64,000 nt of DNA from Dyella japonica A8 (GCF_000725385.1 NZ_CP008884.1:1488001-1552000), one strand, 5' to 3'. Counted from the stretch's first letter, positions 20,221-29,847 are shown. Translations and numbers: made by a program. The notes: generated by a model from the letters alone, not told the origin.

Positions 20221-21150
20221 ATGCAAATCATACTTGTGTCCCGCACCAAAAAGGTGCCGAAAACCTGGAATCTCGCCGACCGGCGCCTGCGCTATCGCTT
20301 GATGGGCGCAGCGGCTGCGGCGATCCTGGGCTGCGCGGCGCTTGGTGGCGCGGTGGCCATGGTGGTGGCCAGCCCGCATGACCGGGCGCTGGCTGAAATC
20401 CGCCAGCTGCGCCAGCAGGTGCAGCAGCAGAACGAGCAGCTTGCCGGCGTCCGCAAGGACGCCCAGCGCGACGTGGATGCGCTGGCCGTGAAGCTGGGCC
20501 AGCTGCAGGCGCAGTCCACCCGTCTCAACGCACTCGGCGAGCGCCTGACCCAGGTCGGCAAGCTCGACGATGGCGAGTTCAACTTCGACGAGCAGCCGGC
20601 CGTCGGCGGTGTGGAGGACACGACGGACAGCGGTTACTCGCTGCCGCAGAACCTCGATACCAGCATCAACCAGCTGGCCGACCAGTTCGACAGCCAGCAG
20701 GCGCAGCTCACGGCGCTGCAGAGCCTGCTGCTGGATGCCAAGATTGAGTCCAATCTCAAGCCCACCGGGATGCCGGTCGAGGGCTATATTTCTTCCTATT
20801 TCGGTGGTCGCCCGGACCCGTTCAGCGGTCACAGCGCCTACCACACCGGCCTGGACATCTCCGCGCCCAAGGGCACCCCGGTCCATGCCGTGGCCGAAGG
20901 CATGGTCACCTATGCCGGCGACCGTACCGGCTACGGCGAGGTCATCGAGATCGACCACGGCAATGGCTACATGACCCGCTATGCCCACAACAGCAAGCTC
21001 GAGGTCCGTCCGGGCCAGCGTGTGCATGTGGGCGACGTGGTCTCCGAAGCGGGCTCGACCGGGCGTTCGACCGGCTCCCACGTTCATTTCGAGGTCTGGT
21101 ACAAGGGCCGGGTGGTCAACCCGCTGGCCTTTGTGAAGAACCACCGCTGA
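20221..21150 (+). CDS. Membrane-anchored M23 (LytM-type) peptidoglycan endopeptidase
   Basis: 309 aa. A basic N-terminus and one membrane helix (about residues 28-50) put the rest in the periplasm. A coiled coil (about 55-110, IRQLRQQVQQQNEQLAGVRK) links it to a C-terminal M23 domain. The zinc site is intact: H208-x-x-x-D212 in YHTGLDISAPKG and H287-V-H289 in HVHFEV, so it should be catalytically active, unlike EnvC/NlpD-type LytM proteins. It sits immediately before secA, where enterobacteria have secM. The substrate is inferred to be peptidoglycan cross-links. Confidence 0.9.
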   Translation: MQIILVSRTKKVPKTWNLADRRLRYRLMGAAAAAILGCAALGGAVAMVVASPHDRALAEIRQLRQQVQQQNEQLAGVRKDAQRDVDALAVKLGQLQAQSTRLNALGERLTQVGKLDDGEFNFDEQPAVGGVEDTTDSGYSLPQNLDTSINQLADQFDSQQAQLTALQSLLLDAKIESNLKPTGMPVEGYISSYFGGRPDPFSGHSAYHTGLDISAPKGTPVHAVAEGMVTYAGDRTGYGEVIEIDHGNGYMTRYAHNSKLEVRPGQRVHVGDVVSEAGSTGRSTGSHVHFEVWYKGRVVNPLAFVKNHR

Positions 21151-21161
21151 GCGGGCCAGCC

Positions 21162-21181
21162 AGGGCGCCCCGAGGCGCCCT
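21162..21181 (+). terminator. Hairpin after the M23 peptidase gene
   Basis: AGGGCGCC / GGCGCCCT perfect 8-bp stem with a CCGA loop, 12 bp after the stop. There is no clear T-run, so it may be a weak terminator, a pause site or a processing signal before secA. Confidence 0.45.
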
Positions 21182-21302
21182 TGAAAGGGCTGGAACCCGC
21201 CGCCACTCCATGGTCGGGACGATGATTGGGGGAGTTCGCGGCGTCCGCCGGAAAGGGGATGTCGCGTCGAGGTGCTGGCCGGTGCCTGCGGCGGCGCGGC
21301 GT

Positions 21303-21331
21303 TTGGGATAGCCCGCCGACCCTAGTATCAT
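21303..21331 (+). promoter_or_regulatory. Predicted promoter of secA
   Basis: TTGGGA at 21303-21308, a 17-bp spacer, then TATCAT (5 of 6 to consensus) at 21326-21331, 66 bp before the secA ATG. This suggests secA has its own promoter despite following the M23 gene. Confidence 0.5.
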
Positions 21332-21396
21332 CAATCCTTTCGTCCTGCCCGGGTTTGCCGCGGCAGGCGGTTCACGAATCCTGATCCGGAAGATCG

Positions 21397-24132
21397 ATGC
21401 TCAACCGTGCCCTGACGAGCCTTTTCGGTAGCCGCAACGAACGCGTGCTGCGCCAGCTCTCCAAGAATGTCGCGCGCATCAATGCGCTGGAACCTGAGTT
21501 CGAGAAGCTGAGCGACGAGGCGCTGCGCGCCAAGACCGACGAGTTCAAGCAGCGCGTCGCCGCGGGCGAGTCGCTGGACAAGATCCTGCCGGAAGCCTTT
21601 GCCGTGGTGCGCGAAGGCGCCAAGCGCGTGCTGGGCATGCGCCACTACGACGTGCAGCTGATTGGCGGCATGGTGCTCCATGCCGGTCGCATTGCCGAAA
21701 TGCGCACGGGCGAGGGCAAGACCCTGGTCGGTACCCTGCCGGTGTACCTCAATGCGCTGGAAGGCAAGGGCGTGCACGTCGTCACCGTGAACGATTACCT
21801 GGCTCGCCGCGACTCGGCCCAGATGGGCAAGCTCTACGGCTTCCTCGGCCTGAGCACCGGCGTGGTGTGGCCGGGCATGGATCACGCGGACAAGCACGCT
21901 GCCTACGCCGCCGACATCACCTACGGCACCAACAACGAATTCGGCTTCGACTACCTGCGCGACAACATGGCGCTCAGCAAGGACCAGCGCTACCAGCGCG
22001 GCCTGCACTACGCCATCGTCGACGAGGTCGACTCCATCCTGATCGACGAAGCGCGCACGCCGCTGATCATTTCCGGCCCGGCCGAGGATTCCCCGCAGCT
22101 GTACCTCGCGGTGAACAAGATCGTCCCCAGGATGATCCGCCAGGAGAAGGAAGACGGCGCGGGCGATTACTGGGTCGATGAGAAGCAGAAGCAGGTGCAC
22201 CTGTCCGAAGAGGGCATGTCGCACGCCGACGAACTGTTGCGCCAGGCCGGCGTGATCGATCCGGAAAGCGGCCTGTACGACGCCAAGAACCTTGCCGTCG
22301 TCCATCACCTCAATGCCGCGCTGCGCGCCAACGCCATCTACCACCGCGACGTCGACTACATCGTGCGCGACGGCGAAGTGATCATCGTGGACGAGTTCAC
22401 CGGCCGTACGCTGGCTGGCCGCCGCTGGTCCGATGGCTTGCACCAAGCGGTGGAAGCGAAGGAAGGCGTGCCGATCCAGCGCGAGAACCAGACGCTCGCG
22501 ACGATCACCTTCCAGAACCTGTTCCGCATGTACAAGAAGCTGGCCGGCATGACCGGTACAGCCGATACGGAAGCCTACGAATTCCAGCAGATCTACGGCC
22601 TGGAAGTGGTGGTGATTCCCACCCACAAGCCGATGATCCGCAAGGACAACTCGGACATGGTGTTCCTCGGCCAGCAGGCCAAGTACCGCGCCGTGATCGA
22701 GGACATCAAGGACTGCAACAAGCGCGGCCAGCCGGTGCTGGTGGGTACCACCTCCATCGAGGTGTCCGAGCTGCTGTCGAACCTGCTGCGCAAGGAAAAG
22801 ATTCCGCACGAGGTGCTGAACGCCAAGCAGCACGAGCGCGAAGCGCACATCGTGGCCCAGGCCGGCGCGCCGGGCTCGGTGACCATCGCCACCAACATGG
22901 CCGGCCGCGGCACCGACATCGTGCTCGGCGGCAGCCTGGAAGCGGCACTGGCGGCGTTGCCGGAAACGGCGACCGACGCTGAGCGCGCCAAGGCCAAGTC
23001 CGAGTGGAAGAAGCTGCACGAGACCGTGCTCTCTTCGGGCGGCCTGCACATCGTGGGCACCGAGCGCCACGAATCGCGTCGCATCGACAACCAGTTGCGT
23101 GGTCGTTCCGGCCGCCAGGGCGACCCGGGCTCCTCGCGCTTTTACCTGTCGCTGGAAGACAACCTGCTGCGCATCTTCGCCGGCGACTGGGTCGGCCGCT
23201 GGATGCGCATGTTCGGCATGAAGGAAGAGGATGCGCTGGAAGACCGCATGGTCAGTCGCCAGATCGAAAAGGCGCAGCGCAAGGTCGAGCAGCACAACTT
23301 CGACATCCGCAAGCACCTGCTCGAGTTCGACGACGTCGCCAACGACCAGCGCAAGGTGATCTACAGCCAGCGCGACGAGCTGCTGGTGGTGGATGACGTG
23401 TCCGACACCATCGCCGACATCCGCGACGACGTGGTCACCAATCTGGTGCACCGCTACGTGCCGGCCGACAGCATCGACGAACAGTGGGATCTGGCCGGCC
23501 TCGACCGCGAGCTGGAGGGCGAGTTTGGCCTGTCGCTCAACCTCAAGGCCTGGGTCGACCAGCAGCACGAGATCGACGACAAGATGGTCCTCGAGCACGT
23601 GCGCGAGGGCGTGGAGCAGCTGTTCAAGGCGAAGGAACAGCAGATCGGCAACGACACCATGCGCCAGCTCGAAAAGCACATCATGCTGAGCGTGGTAGAC
23701 AACGCGTGGAAGGAACACCTCGCCAGCATGGACTACCTGCGCCAGGGCATCTATCTGCGCGGCTATGCGCAGAAGCAGCCGAAGCAGGAGTTCAAGCGCG
23801 AATCGTTCGAGCTGTTCTCCAGCATGCTCGATCGCATCAAGACCGAAGTGGTGCAGATGCTCGCTCGCGTGCGCATTCGCAGCGAGGAAGAAGTCGCCGC
23901 GATGGAGGCCGAGCAGCAGCGCCTTGCCGAGCGCCTGCAGCGCCAGATGCTGGCCAGCGGCGGTGGTGCGCCGGTGGCTGCACTGGGTGCTGATGCCGAG
24001 GCGGTGGCCGCTGGCGCCATGGCGGCGCCGGTGGGTGCGCATGAGCACGATGGCCCTCGCGTGGGACGCAACGATCCGTGTCCTTGCGGGTCCGGCAAGA
24101 AGTACAAGCACTGCCACGGTCAGTTGACCTGA
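21397..24132 (+). CDS. secA: Preprotein translocase ATPase SecA
   Basis: Motor ATPase that drives unfolded preproteins through SecYEG. 911 aa. Walker A M102-RTGEGKT109, Walker B region [20 protein letters not shown], and motif [13 protein letters not shown] with [21 protein letters not shown] in the second nucleotide-binding fold. Pre-protein cross-linking and helical scaffold domains follow. The C-terminal zinc tail is [14 protein letters not shown], which binds SecB. Ribosome-binding site CCGGAAG. A strong terminator follows 8 bp after the stop. Confidence 0.98.
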   Translation: MLNRALTSLFGSRNERVLRQLSKNVARINALEPEFEKLSDEALRAKTDEFKQRVAAGESLDKILPEAFAVVREGAKRVLGMRHYDVQLIGGMVLHAGRIAEMRTGEGKTLVGTLPVYLNALEGKGVHVVTVNDYLARRDSAQMGKLYGFLGLSTGVVWPGMDHADKHAAYAADITYGTNNEFGFDYLRDNMALSKDQRYQRGLHYAIVDEVDSILIDEARTPLIISGPAEDSPQLYLAVNKIVPRMIRQEKEDGAGDYWVDEKQKQVHLSEEGMSHADELLRQAGVIDPESGLYDAKNLAVVHHLNAALRANAIYHRDVDYIVRDGEVIIVDEFTGRTLAGRRWSDGLHQAVEAKEGVPIQRENQTLATITFQNLFRMYKKLAGMTGTADTEAYEFQQIYGLEVVVIPTHKPMIRKDNSDMVFLGQQAKYRAVIEDIKDCNKRGQPVLVGTTSIEVSELLSNLLRKEKIPHEVLNAKQHEREAHIVAQAGAPGSVTIATNMAGRGTDIVLGGSLEAALAALPETATDAERAKAKSEWKKLHETVLSSGGLHIVGTERHESRRIDNQLRGRSGRQGDPGSSRFYLSLEDNLLRIFAGDWVGRWMRMFGMKEEDALEDRMVSRQIEKAQRKVEQHNFDIRKHLLEFDDVANDQRKVIYSQRDELLVVDDVSDTIADIRDDVVTNLVHRYVPADSIDEQWDLAGLDRELEGEFGLSLNLKAWVDQQHEIDDKMVLEHVREGVEQLFKAKEQQIGNDTMRQLEKHIMLSVVDNAWKEHLASMDYLRQGIYLRGYAQKQPKQEFKRESFELFSSMLDRIKTEVVQMLARVRIRSEEEVAAMEAEQQRLAERLQRQMLASGGGAPVAALGADAEAVAAGAMAAPVGAHEHDGPRVGRNDPCPCGSGKKYKHCHGQLT

Positions 24133-24140
24133 CGGATACG

Positions 24141-24171
24141 AGAAACCCCGCTTCGGCGGGGTTTCTTTTTT
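24141..24171 (+). terminator. Rho-independent terminator of secA
   Basis: AGAAACCCCGC TTCG GCGGGGTTTCT: an 11-bp perfect stem with a stable TTCG tetraloop, running into TTTTT. A textbook terminator. Confidence 0.95.
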
Positions 24172-24337
24172 GGCGCCTTGGGTTTTGAGGCTGAGGGCTG
24201 TGCACTGTGGTCGGTGTGCATGCGGGGTGTCCATGGCGTTCCCCGTTTTTACGGAGGGGCGCGCAGCACCTATGGAAGGATGCGGATTTTGAGGAGCAAG
24301 GAGGGGGCGCAATCTAGCCCCAACACTTCATAAGCAC

Positions 24338-24366
24338 CGTCATCCCGGCGCAGGCCGGGATCCAGT
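24338..24366 (+). repeat. Type-2 REP palindrome
   Basis: CGTCAT followed by the hairpin CCCGGCGCAGGCCGGG and ATCCAGT. Same family as copies near 38082, 38194, 46164, 46233 and 48755. It is directly joined to copy 1 of the longer repeat element. Confidence 0.8.
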
Positions 24367-24382
24367 GACTTTGCGGTTGGTT

Positions 24383-24503
24383 GTCGCCTCGTGCGTGACC
24401 GCGATCTGGCCGCTTACGCAGCGGGCGTTTCGACCTTCTGCCGAAGGCCGAGTCACTTTTCTTTTGCTGGCCCAAAAGAAAAGTAACCCAAAGAAAATGG
24501 CCT
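24383..24503 (+). repeat. Dispersed intergenic repeat element, copy 1
   Basis: About 120 bp, starting GTCGCCTCGT and containing CTTACGCAGCGGGCGTTTCG, CCTTCTGCCGAAGGCCGAGT and a palindromic CTTTTCTTTTGCTGGCCC / AAAAGAAAAGTAACCC stretch. Copies 2 (inverted, 24988-25108) and 3 (48801-48953) share the same blocks in the same internal order. No coding potential is evident. Confidence 0.8.
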
Positions 24504-24693
24504 GAAGAGCCAGAGCTGGCAGCATTCCGTGGGGATAAGCCCGAACGCGTGAGGCAGGTCGTTGCTTGGCGACCTTCGCCTCTACACAGCGGGCAGATCC
24601 CAGCGCTTCGCAACGCGCCATGGCGATGAGGACTTAAAGCAGCGCCTTGCTGCGCTTCGGCTCTGACGGGACCTGCACGGTCGCCCGCTTTTC

Positions 24694-24776
24694 TGTGGGA
24701 GCGCACCCTGTGCGCGACAACCTAACGGAGCGGTGACTACGAGACGCCCCAATCGCGCACAGGGTGCGCTCCCACA
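24694..24776. repeat. REPIN (inverted pair of type-1 REPs), copy 1
   Basis: Each arm is GTGGGA followed by GCGCACCCTGTGCGC (6-bp stem, CCT loop) and GA. The two arms (24695-24717 and 24753-24775) are perfect inverted copies 35 bp apart. A 5' GTGG tetranucleotide next to a short hairpin is the architecture of REPs mobilised by RAYT transposases. Copy 2 lies at 41793-41873. Confidence 0.85.
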
Positions 24777-24820
24777 AGGAACTCGCCTCTTTGGATGCTT
24801 CGCCGAGGGCTCGGGTTCTT

Positions 24821-24852
24821 GCTTTGGCTTTTGGCTTTTGGCTTTTGGCTCT
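24821..24852. repeat. GCTTTTG short tandem repeat
   Basis: Four consecutive near-perfect heptamers (the first has lost one T). A polymerase-slippage-type microsatellite in non-coding DNA. Confidence 0.8.
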
Positions 24853-24931
24853 TGATCTCCCGGGTCCCCGTATGACGCGGCGGGCGGGTGGAGATCAGGC
24901 CCCGCAGGGGGCCTGGCAAGGAGGCCAGGCA

Positions 24932-24964
24932 CTTTTCGACGGGGCAGGATGCCCCGTCGAAAAG
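24932..24964. repeat. 15-bp perfect hairpin
   Basis: CTTTTCGACGGGGCA, loop GGA, then TGCCCCGTCGAAAAG. A completely matched stem flanked by a second small inverted repeat (GGCCTGGCAAGGAGGCCAGG just upstream). Likely structured RNA or cruciform, with no attached gene. Confidence 0.75.
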
Positions 24965-24987
24965 CCCGAAAGGCGCTTCATCCGGGG

Positions 24988-25108
24988 TGCCTTTTCTTTT
25001 GGTTACTTTTCTTTTGGGCCAGCAAAAGAAAAGTGACTCGGCCTTCCCACGGGACTAGCTTCGCGTCGTCGGCAGAACGTCGAAACGCCCGCCGCGTAGG
25101 CGGCACCC
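24988..25108 (-). repeat. Dispersed intergenic repeat element, copy 2 (inverted), with nested segment
   Basis: Reverse-complement of copy 1: it begins with the CTTTTCTTTTGGTTAC / GGGCCAGCAAAAGAAAAG stretch and ends near GCGTAGGCGGC. Between the AGGCCGAGT-type block and the TTCTGCCG-type block it carries a ~23-bp segment (25046-25068, containing ACGGGACTAGCTTCGCG) absent from copy 1. Confidence 0.75.
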
Positions 25109-25155
25109 CGGCAGAAGCACGGCAACCGTAAGCCCAAACCCTTAAAAGCAGAGTC

Positions 25156-25185
25156 ACTGGACCCCTGCCTTCGCAGGGGTGACGG
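25156..25185 (-). repeat. Type-2-like REP with altered stem
   Basis: ACTGGA, then stem CCCCTGC / GCAGGGG with a CTTC loop, then TGACGG. The flanks match the type-2 REP family (inverted orientation) while the stem sequence is different but still perfectly paired, implying selection on the fold. Confidence 0.65.
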
Positions 25186-25340
25186 GCTCTTTTTTTAAAG
25201 CGGTGAGGCTGGATTGCCTGGGCCATCCTGGGGGCGGTACACGCGCCCCAAGCTAGCAGGTCCTCTCGACGGAGCGAAAAAGAAACGCTGGCACTCAAGC
25301 AACAAGCGTCATCGCGTACCGCGACCGGTAGCGAGCCACC

Positions 25341-26189
25341 TCAATCCCCGCCCGGCACCTTCTTCCGATACGGCTCCGCATCCACCGCCACATACTGCGG
25401 TTCTTCCACATCCAGCCGCAGTGCGGTGAGCTGCCCGCCCCACACGCAACCAGTGTCGATCGCGTACACGCCCATGCCGGCGAAGCGTCCGAGCGCGGAC
25501 CAATGCCCGCACACGATGCGTGCCCCGCGCTGGCGCATGCCCGGCACTTCGAACCAGGGATACATGCCCGGCTTCTGCGTGCCCGGAATGCCCTTGCTCT
25601 CGAAATCGATGCGTCCCTGGATATCGCAGTAGCGCATGCGCGTAAGCGTATTGATCGATGCGCGCATGCGCTCCACGCCCTGCAGGCGGCTGCTCCATGC
25701 GGCGGGACGGTTGCCGAACAGGTTCTTCAACAGGCGCGGGTGACGCGGGCCGCCGAGCTCGCGCTCGATTTCCTGGGCGGACCGCTGCGCCTGGCGCAGT
25801 GTCCACATCGGGGCCAGGCCGGCGTGCACCATGGTCCAGTTGAGTTGCTCGTCGTGATGCAGCAGCTTCTGCGAGCGCAGCCATTCCAGCAGCACGGGCG
25901 CATCGTCCGCGAACAGTACTTCGCGCAGCTCGGGGTTCACCTTCGACTGCGCTTCGGGGCGCCGTTGCGCAATGGCCAGGAGGCTGAGGTCGTGGTTGCC
26001 CAGCGTGACGATGGATTGCTCGCGCAGGCCGTGGATCAGCCGCAGTGTCTGCAGCGATTGCCCGCCGCGATTGACGAGGTCGCCGCAGAACCAGAGGCGG
26101 TCGCTGGCGGGGTCGAAGCGGATCTTGTCGAGGAGGCGTTGGAGTTCGGGAAGGCAGCCCTGCACATCACCGATTGCGTACGTAGCCAT
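25341..26189 (-). CDS. apaH: Symmetrical diadenosine tetraphosphatase ApaH
   Basis: Metallophosphatase hydrolysing Ap4A to two ADP; also able to remove Np4 caps from RNA in E. coli. 282 aa from the ATG at 26189 (YAIGDVQGC start). Phosphatase motifs: GDVQGC, LWFCGDLVNRGGQSL, LGNHDLSLLA, VHAGLAPMW, and the C-terminal VCGHWSALG with YAIDTGCVWGGQLTALRLD. An in-frame 54-codon upstream extension overlaps apaG and has no family similarity. The start overlaps the apaG stop (ATGA). Last gene of the lptD operon. Confidence 0.96.
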   Translation of the reverse strand: MATYAIGDVQGCLPELQRLLDKIRFDPASDRLWFCGDLVNRGGQSLQTLRLIHGLREQSIVTLGNHDLSLLAIAQRRPEAQSKVNPELREVLFADDAPVLLEWLRSQKLLHHDEQLNWTMVHAGLAPMWTLRQAQRSAQEIERELGGPRHPRLLKNLFGNRPAAWSSRLQGVERMRASINTLTRMRYCDIQGRIDFESKGIPGTQKPGMYPWFEVPGMRQRGARIVCGHWSALGRFAGMGVYAIDTGCVWGGQLTALRLDVEEPQYVAVDAEPYRKKVPGGD

Positions 26190-26572
26190 CAGTGCAGGGT
26201 GCGCGGGATCGAAAGCGTGAACGGCGGGATCGGCGCCTCGAAACGGGTGCCGTCGTCGGCCACCATCTGGTAGCTGCCCTGCATCACGCCCACCGAGGTT
26301 TCCAGCACGGCGCCCGAGGTGTACTCGTACTCGTCGCCAGGGCGGATCCACGGTTGCTCGCCGACGACGCCTTCGCCGGTCACTTCTTCGACCTTGCCGT
26401 TGGAGTCGGTGATGATCCAGTGACGGGTCAGCAGGCGCGCAGCGACGTCGCCCGCGTTGTGCAGCGTGATCGTGTAGGCGAAAACATAGCGGTTGTCGCC
26501 GGGACGGGATTGGTCGGGGACAAAGCGGGGTTCGACCTGCACGTCGATCGTGTAGGAAGATCGTTCATTCAT
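26189..26572 (-). CDS. apaG: ApaG domain protein
   Basis: 127 aa from the ATG at 26572 ([18 protein letters not shown]), the usual ApaG length. Single Ig-like beta-sandwich domain with [28 protein letters not shown] and the glycine-rich loop [22 protein letters not shown]. The biochemical role of ApaG is not settled; it is almost always found between rsmA and apaH, as here. An upstream in-frame ATG at 26602 is less likely. Confidence 0.95.
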   Translation of the reverse strand: MNERSSYTIDVQVEPRFVPDQSRPGDNRYVFAYTITLHNAGDVAARLLTRHWIITDSNGKVEEVTGEGVVGEQPWIRPGDEYEYTSGAVLETSVGVMQGSYQMVADDGTRFEAPIPPFTLSIPRTLH

Positions 26573-26662
26573 GCCCCGATTGTAAGGGTTGTCGCGCCGC
26601 ATGGGTGAAGCTTGCGTGCGACTCGCTGAATCGGGGAAGTCCGCCGAACGACGGATGGCCGA

Positions 26663-27448
26663 TCAGCCAGCCGGGACGCACGCCAGGCGGACGTAGTCCT
26701 GCGGGGAAAGTGTCTCGGCGCGTGCCTTGGGATCCACGTCGGCGCTCATGATGGCATCTGCGTCCATCACGTTCTTCAGCGCATTGCCCAGCGTCTTGCG
26801 ACGCTGCGCGAAGGCGGCCTTCACGATCGCGTGAATACGCGCCGGGTCCGCATCGGGCAGCTGGTCGGGGCCCAGCGGCACCAGTCGCACGACGGCCGAG
26901 TCCACCTTCGGCGGCGGCCGGAACGCTCCGGGCGGTACGACGAACAAGGGCTCGACCCGGCAGGCCAGCTGCAACATGACAGACAGACGTCCATAGACCT
27001 TGCTGCCGGGCTCCGCGGCCATGCGATCCACCACTTCCTTCTGCAGCATGAAGCACATGTCCTGGATGGCGCGCGCATGCTCCACGCAGTGGAACAGGAT
27101 GGGGCTGGAGATGTAATACGGCAGGTTGCCGGCGATGCGCAGGCGCTCCACGCCGTGGCGATGCGCAAGCGCGGTGAAATCCACCTTCAGCACGTCCGAA
27201 TGGATGATGCTCAACTCGCCCACGCTGGCGGCGCGCGCCTGCAGGTCGGGAATCAGGTCCGTGTCCAGTTCGATCGCGGTGAGCTTGCCGGCGGCGGCCA
27301 GCAGCGGCAGCGTCAGTGCGCCCTCGCCGGGGCCGATCTCGACGACGAAATCATCCGGGCGCGGCGAGATCGCGCTGACGATGCGCTCGATGTAGCGCTT
27401 CTCGTGCAGGAAGTGCTGGCCAAAACTTTTCTTGGGACGGGCGTTCAT
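26663..27448 (-). CDS. rsmA: 16S rRNA (adenine-1518/1519-N6,N6)-dimethyltransferase RsmA (KsgA)
   Basis: Dimethylates two adjacent adenosines in helix 45 of 16S rRNA late in 30S assembly. 261 aa. KKSFGQHFLHE start, SAM motif VVEIGPGEGALTLPLL, catalytic NLPYYISSPI, and FRPPPKVDSAVVRL. The start overlaps the pdxA stop by 4 bp; 90 bp separate it from apaG. Confidence 0.97.
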   Translation of the reverse strand: MNARPKKSFGQHFLHEKRYIERIVSAISPRPDDFVVEIGPGEGALTLPLLAAAGKLTAIELDTDLIPDLQARAASVGELSIIHSDVLKVDFTALAHRHGVERLRIAGNLPYYISSPILFHCVEHARAIQDMCFMLQKEVVDRMAAEPGSKVYGRLSVMLQLACRVEPLFVVPPGAFRPPPKVDSAVVRLVPLGPDQLPDADPARIHAIVKAAFAQRRKTLGNALKNVMDADAIMSADVDPKARAETLSPQDYVRLACVPAG

Positions 27449-28449
27449 GAATGTCCTTGCGGGTGGGCGCTGCGCCGTGCCACGAGCTCAAGCGCCATCC
27501 TCGCTGCCGCGATCAGGCTGGAGGGATCGCCGCGACCGGTGCCGGCAAGATCGAGCGCCGTGCCGTGGTCGACGGAGGTACGAATGAAAGGCAGGCCCAG
27601 GGTGAGGTTCACCGTGCGGTCGAACGCCTCGCTCTTGAGCACCGGCAGCGCCTGGTCGTGATACATCGCCAGCACGGCGTCGTAGCGCTCGCGCAGCGAC
27701 GGCACGAAGGCGGTGTCGGCGGGCAGGGGGCCGAGCAGGTCCATGCCTTCGGCACGCAGGGCATCGAGCGCGGGAATGATGGTGTCCAGTTCCTCGCGCC
27801 CGAGATGGCCGCCTTCGCCCGCGTGCGGGTTGAGGCCGAGCACGGCGATGCGCGGTTCGAGCAGGCCGAACTTGCCCTGCAGTTCGCGATGGACGATCCG
27901 CAGCACGCGGGTGAGCGCATCATGGGTGATCGCCGCGGGCACGGCGGAGAGCGGAAGATGCGTGGTCGCCAGCGTCACGCGCAGCTCCGGGCTCGCCAGC
28001 ATCATCACCACGTCGGCATGGGCGCGCTCGGCGAAGAATTCGGTGTGGCCGCTGAAGCGGATGCCTGCCTCGTTGATCGAGGATTTCTGCAGCGGCGCCG
28101 TGACGATGGCCGCGTAGCGACCCGCCATGCAGCCATCGGCAGCTTCTGTGAGCGTGGCCAGCACATGATGGGCATTGGCGGGATCGGGCGTGCCGGGTTG
28201 TTCCGTCGTGCCCAGCGGAACGTGGCGCACGCGCAGTTGCCCGGGCCGGCGCATGGCCGTGTCGCTGCCGTCATCGTCGATCAGTTCGATGGGCTGGCCG
28301 CAGCGCGCCGCTGCGCGCTCCAGCAGCGCGCGATCCGTGACCGCAATGAAATTGGCCGCCAGCGGAGTGGCGGCCAATCGGATAAGGAGCTCGGGACCGA
28401 TCCCCGCCGGCTCACCTGCGGTGATGGCCAGCCGGGGCAGGGTCTGCAT
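27445..28449 (-). CDS. pdxA: 4-hydroxythreonine-4-phosphate dehydrogenase PdxA
   Basis: NAD-dependent enzyme of the DXP-dependent vitamin B6 pathway. 334 aa from the ATG at 28449; a TTG two codons upstream is in frame but unlikely. ITAGEPAGIGPEL near the N-terminus, then GRYAAIVTAPLQKSSINEAG, FSGHTEFFAE, LGLNPHAGEGGHLGREE, AMYHDQALPVLK and FIRTSVDHGTALDLAGTG. These include the metal-binding histidines. Thirteen bases separate it from surA. Confidence 0.97.
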   Translation of the reverse strand: MQTLPRLAITAGEPAGIGPELLIRLAATPLAANFIAVTDRALLERAAARCGQPIELIDDDGSDTAMRRPGQLRVRHVPLGTTEQPGTPDPANAHHVLATLTEAADGCMAGRYAAIVTAPLQKSSINEAGIRFSGHTEFFAERAHADVVMMLASPELRVTLATTHLPLSAVPAAITHDALTRVLRIVHRELQGKFGLLEPRIAVLGLNPHAGEGGHLGREELDTIIPALDALRAEGMDLLGPLPADTAFVPSLRERYDAVLAMYHDQALPVLKSEAFDRTVNLTLGLPFIRTSVDHGTALDLAGTGRGDPSSLIAAARMALELVARRSAHPQGHS

Positions 28450-28462
28450 GTTCAAAGCGGCC

Positions 28463-29809
28463 TCAGGATGACTTCTTGCCCTGCTGCTCGTTCGGGTCGC
28501 GCAGCTCGGGAACCAGGATGTTCACGTAAGCGCTGGAACGCATCTCGCGCAAGTAGTCTTCGTACGCCTGCTCCGCCTTGCGATTGCCGATGGCCTGGCG
28601 CGCCTGGTTGCGCGAAAGCTCGTCGGTGCGGTCGCTCTGGCGGGTACCCAAGCGCTGCAGGATGTGCCAGCCGGCTTCGCTCTGGAAGGGCTGCGATACC
28701 TGGTCGTCCTTCAGCTCGCCCATGTGCTGGGCAATGGTGGAGCCCCAGTCGTTCTGCATGAACCAGCCCATGTCGCCACCGTTGTTGGCGGTGGTGTCGT
28801 CCTTGGAGTTTTCCTTCGCCAGGGTGGCGAAGTCCTCATGCTTGTTGACGATGCGGCTGTAGAGATCCTGGGCCTTCTGGTGGGCCTGCTCCGGCGTCAT
28901 CAGTTCGCTCGGGCGAATGAGGATCTGGCGGGCGTGGAATTCCTGCACCACCTGGCGGCTGGGCTGGCGCTGCTCGACCAGCTTCAGGATATGGAAGCCG
29001 GTGGGGCCGCGCATGGCCGGGGAGACATCGCCGGGCTTCATGTTGCCCACGGCGTCGGCAAAGGCCGGCGGGATCTCGTCCATGCGGCGCCAGCCGAGGT
29101 CGCCGCCTTCAAGCGCGTCCTGGGCATCGGAGTAGCGGATGGCCGCGGCGTGGAAGTCCATGCCGCCCTTGATGGCGTCCATGGCCTGGGTGGCCTTGTC
29201 CTGGGCAGCCTTGATGTCGGCGGCGCTGGCGCCGGCCGGCAGGCTGACCTGGATGTGGGCCAGGTGGACTTCACCCGCCTTGTAGGACGGGCTGGCGAGC
29301 ATGTTGTTGATTTCGCTGTCGGTGATGGTCACCTGATCGCGGATCACGCTGTCATGCAGGCGCTGGGCGATGAGCTGGTCGGATAACTGGTGACGGAACG
29401 CGGCGAAGCTGCCACCTTCGGATTCCACGGCAGCGCGCAACTGCTCCGGCGTCATGTGGTTCTGCTGGGCCACGGCGGCAACCGCCTGATCCACGTCGGC
29501 ATCGGACACGCGGATGCCCTGGTCGTCGGCGCGCTGCACCTGCAGCTTCATCAGGATCAGGCGATCCAGCACCTGGCGCTGCAGCACGTCCATCGGCGGC
29601 AGCTGGCCCGGGTTGTTGGCGTACTGCTGCTGGACCGAACGCACGGCCTCGTTCAGCTCGCTCTGCAGGATCACCCCTTCGTCCACCACCGCCACGATGC
29701 GGTCGAGCGGCTGCTTGCCCTGAGCCGCCTGCGGCAGGAGCTGGGCATGGGCGGGCAGGGCGGTCGCGGTAGCGATCGCGAGCAAGAACAACGCGAGAGG
29801 CTGCTTCAT
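28463..29809 (-). CDS. surA: Periplasmic chaperone/peptidyl-prolyl isomerase SurA
   Basis: Chaperone for outer-membrane beta-barrel proteins, LptD being a key client. 448 aa from the ATG at 29809. A signal peptide ends near ALPAHAQ. Next come the SurA N-domain (DRIVAVVDEGVILQSELNEA) and two parvulin domains (about residues 185-290 and 300-400: EVHLAHIQVSLPAG and EFHARQILIRPSELMTPEQA). A C-terminal helix follows. A 67-codon in-frame upstream extension reads back into lptD and is rejected. Gap to lptD is 38 bp. Confidence 0.97.
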   Translation of the reverse strand: MKQPLALFLLAIATATALPAHAQLLPQAAQGKQPLDRIVAVVDEGVILQSELNEAVRSVQQQYANNPGQLPPMDVLQRQVLDRLILMKLQVQRADDQGIRVSDADVDQAVAAVAQQNHMTPEQLRAAVESEGGSFAAFRHQLSDQLIAQRLHDSVIRDQVTITDSEINNMLASPSYKAGEVHLAHIQVSLPAGASAADIKAAQDKATQAMDAIKGGMDFHAAAIRYSDAQDALEGGDLGWRRMDEIPPAFADAVGNMKPGDVSPAMRGPTGFHILKLVEQRQPSRQVVQEFHARQILIRPSELMTPEQAHQKAQDLYSRIVNKHEDFATLAKENSKDDTTANNGGDMGWFMQNDWGSTIAQHMGELKDDQVSQPFQSEAGWHILQRLGTRQSDRTDELSRNQARQAIGNRKAEQAYEDYLREMRSSAYVNILVPELRDPNEQQGKKSS

Positions 29810-29847
29810 CAGTCCGGGGCCTTCAATCGCCGTAGGCGACAGGGAAG

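Larger units (their letters stand above)
24172..25340. other. Gene-free repeat mosaic between secA and apaH
   Basis: About 1.17 kb with no credible gene; several open frames exist but they read straight through palindromes. In order: a type-2 REP (24338-24366), a longer repeat element (copy 1, 24383-24503), a type-1 REP pair (24694-24776), a GCTTTTG heptamer tandem (24821-24852), a 15-bp perfect hairpin (24932-24964), an inverted copy 2 of the longer element (24988-25108), and a variant type-2 REP (25156-25185). It lies between two converging transcription units. Confidence 0.8.

Noticed and set aside
21331..24312. 993-codon open frame antisense to secA
   Set aside because: A mirror of codon bias in GC-rich DNA. 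The plus-strand protein is unmistakable SecA, and the antisense product is His/Val/Gln-rich with no domain.
24314..25298. Several open frames in the secA-apaH spacer
   Set aside because: All run through REP palindromes and the dispersed repeat element; compositions are low-complexity and no starts are supported.
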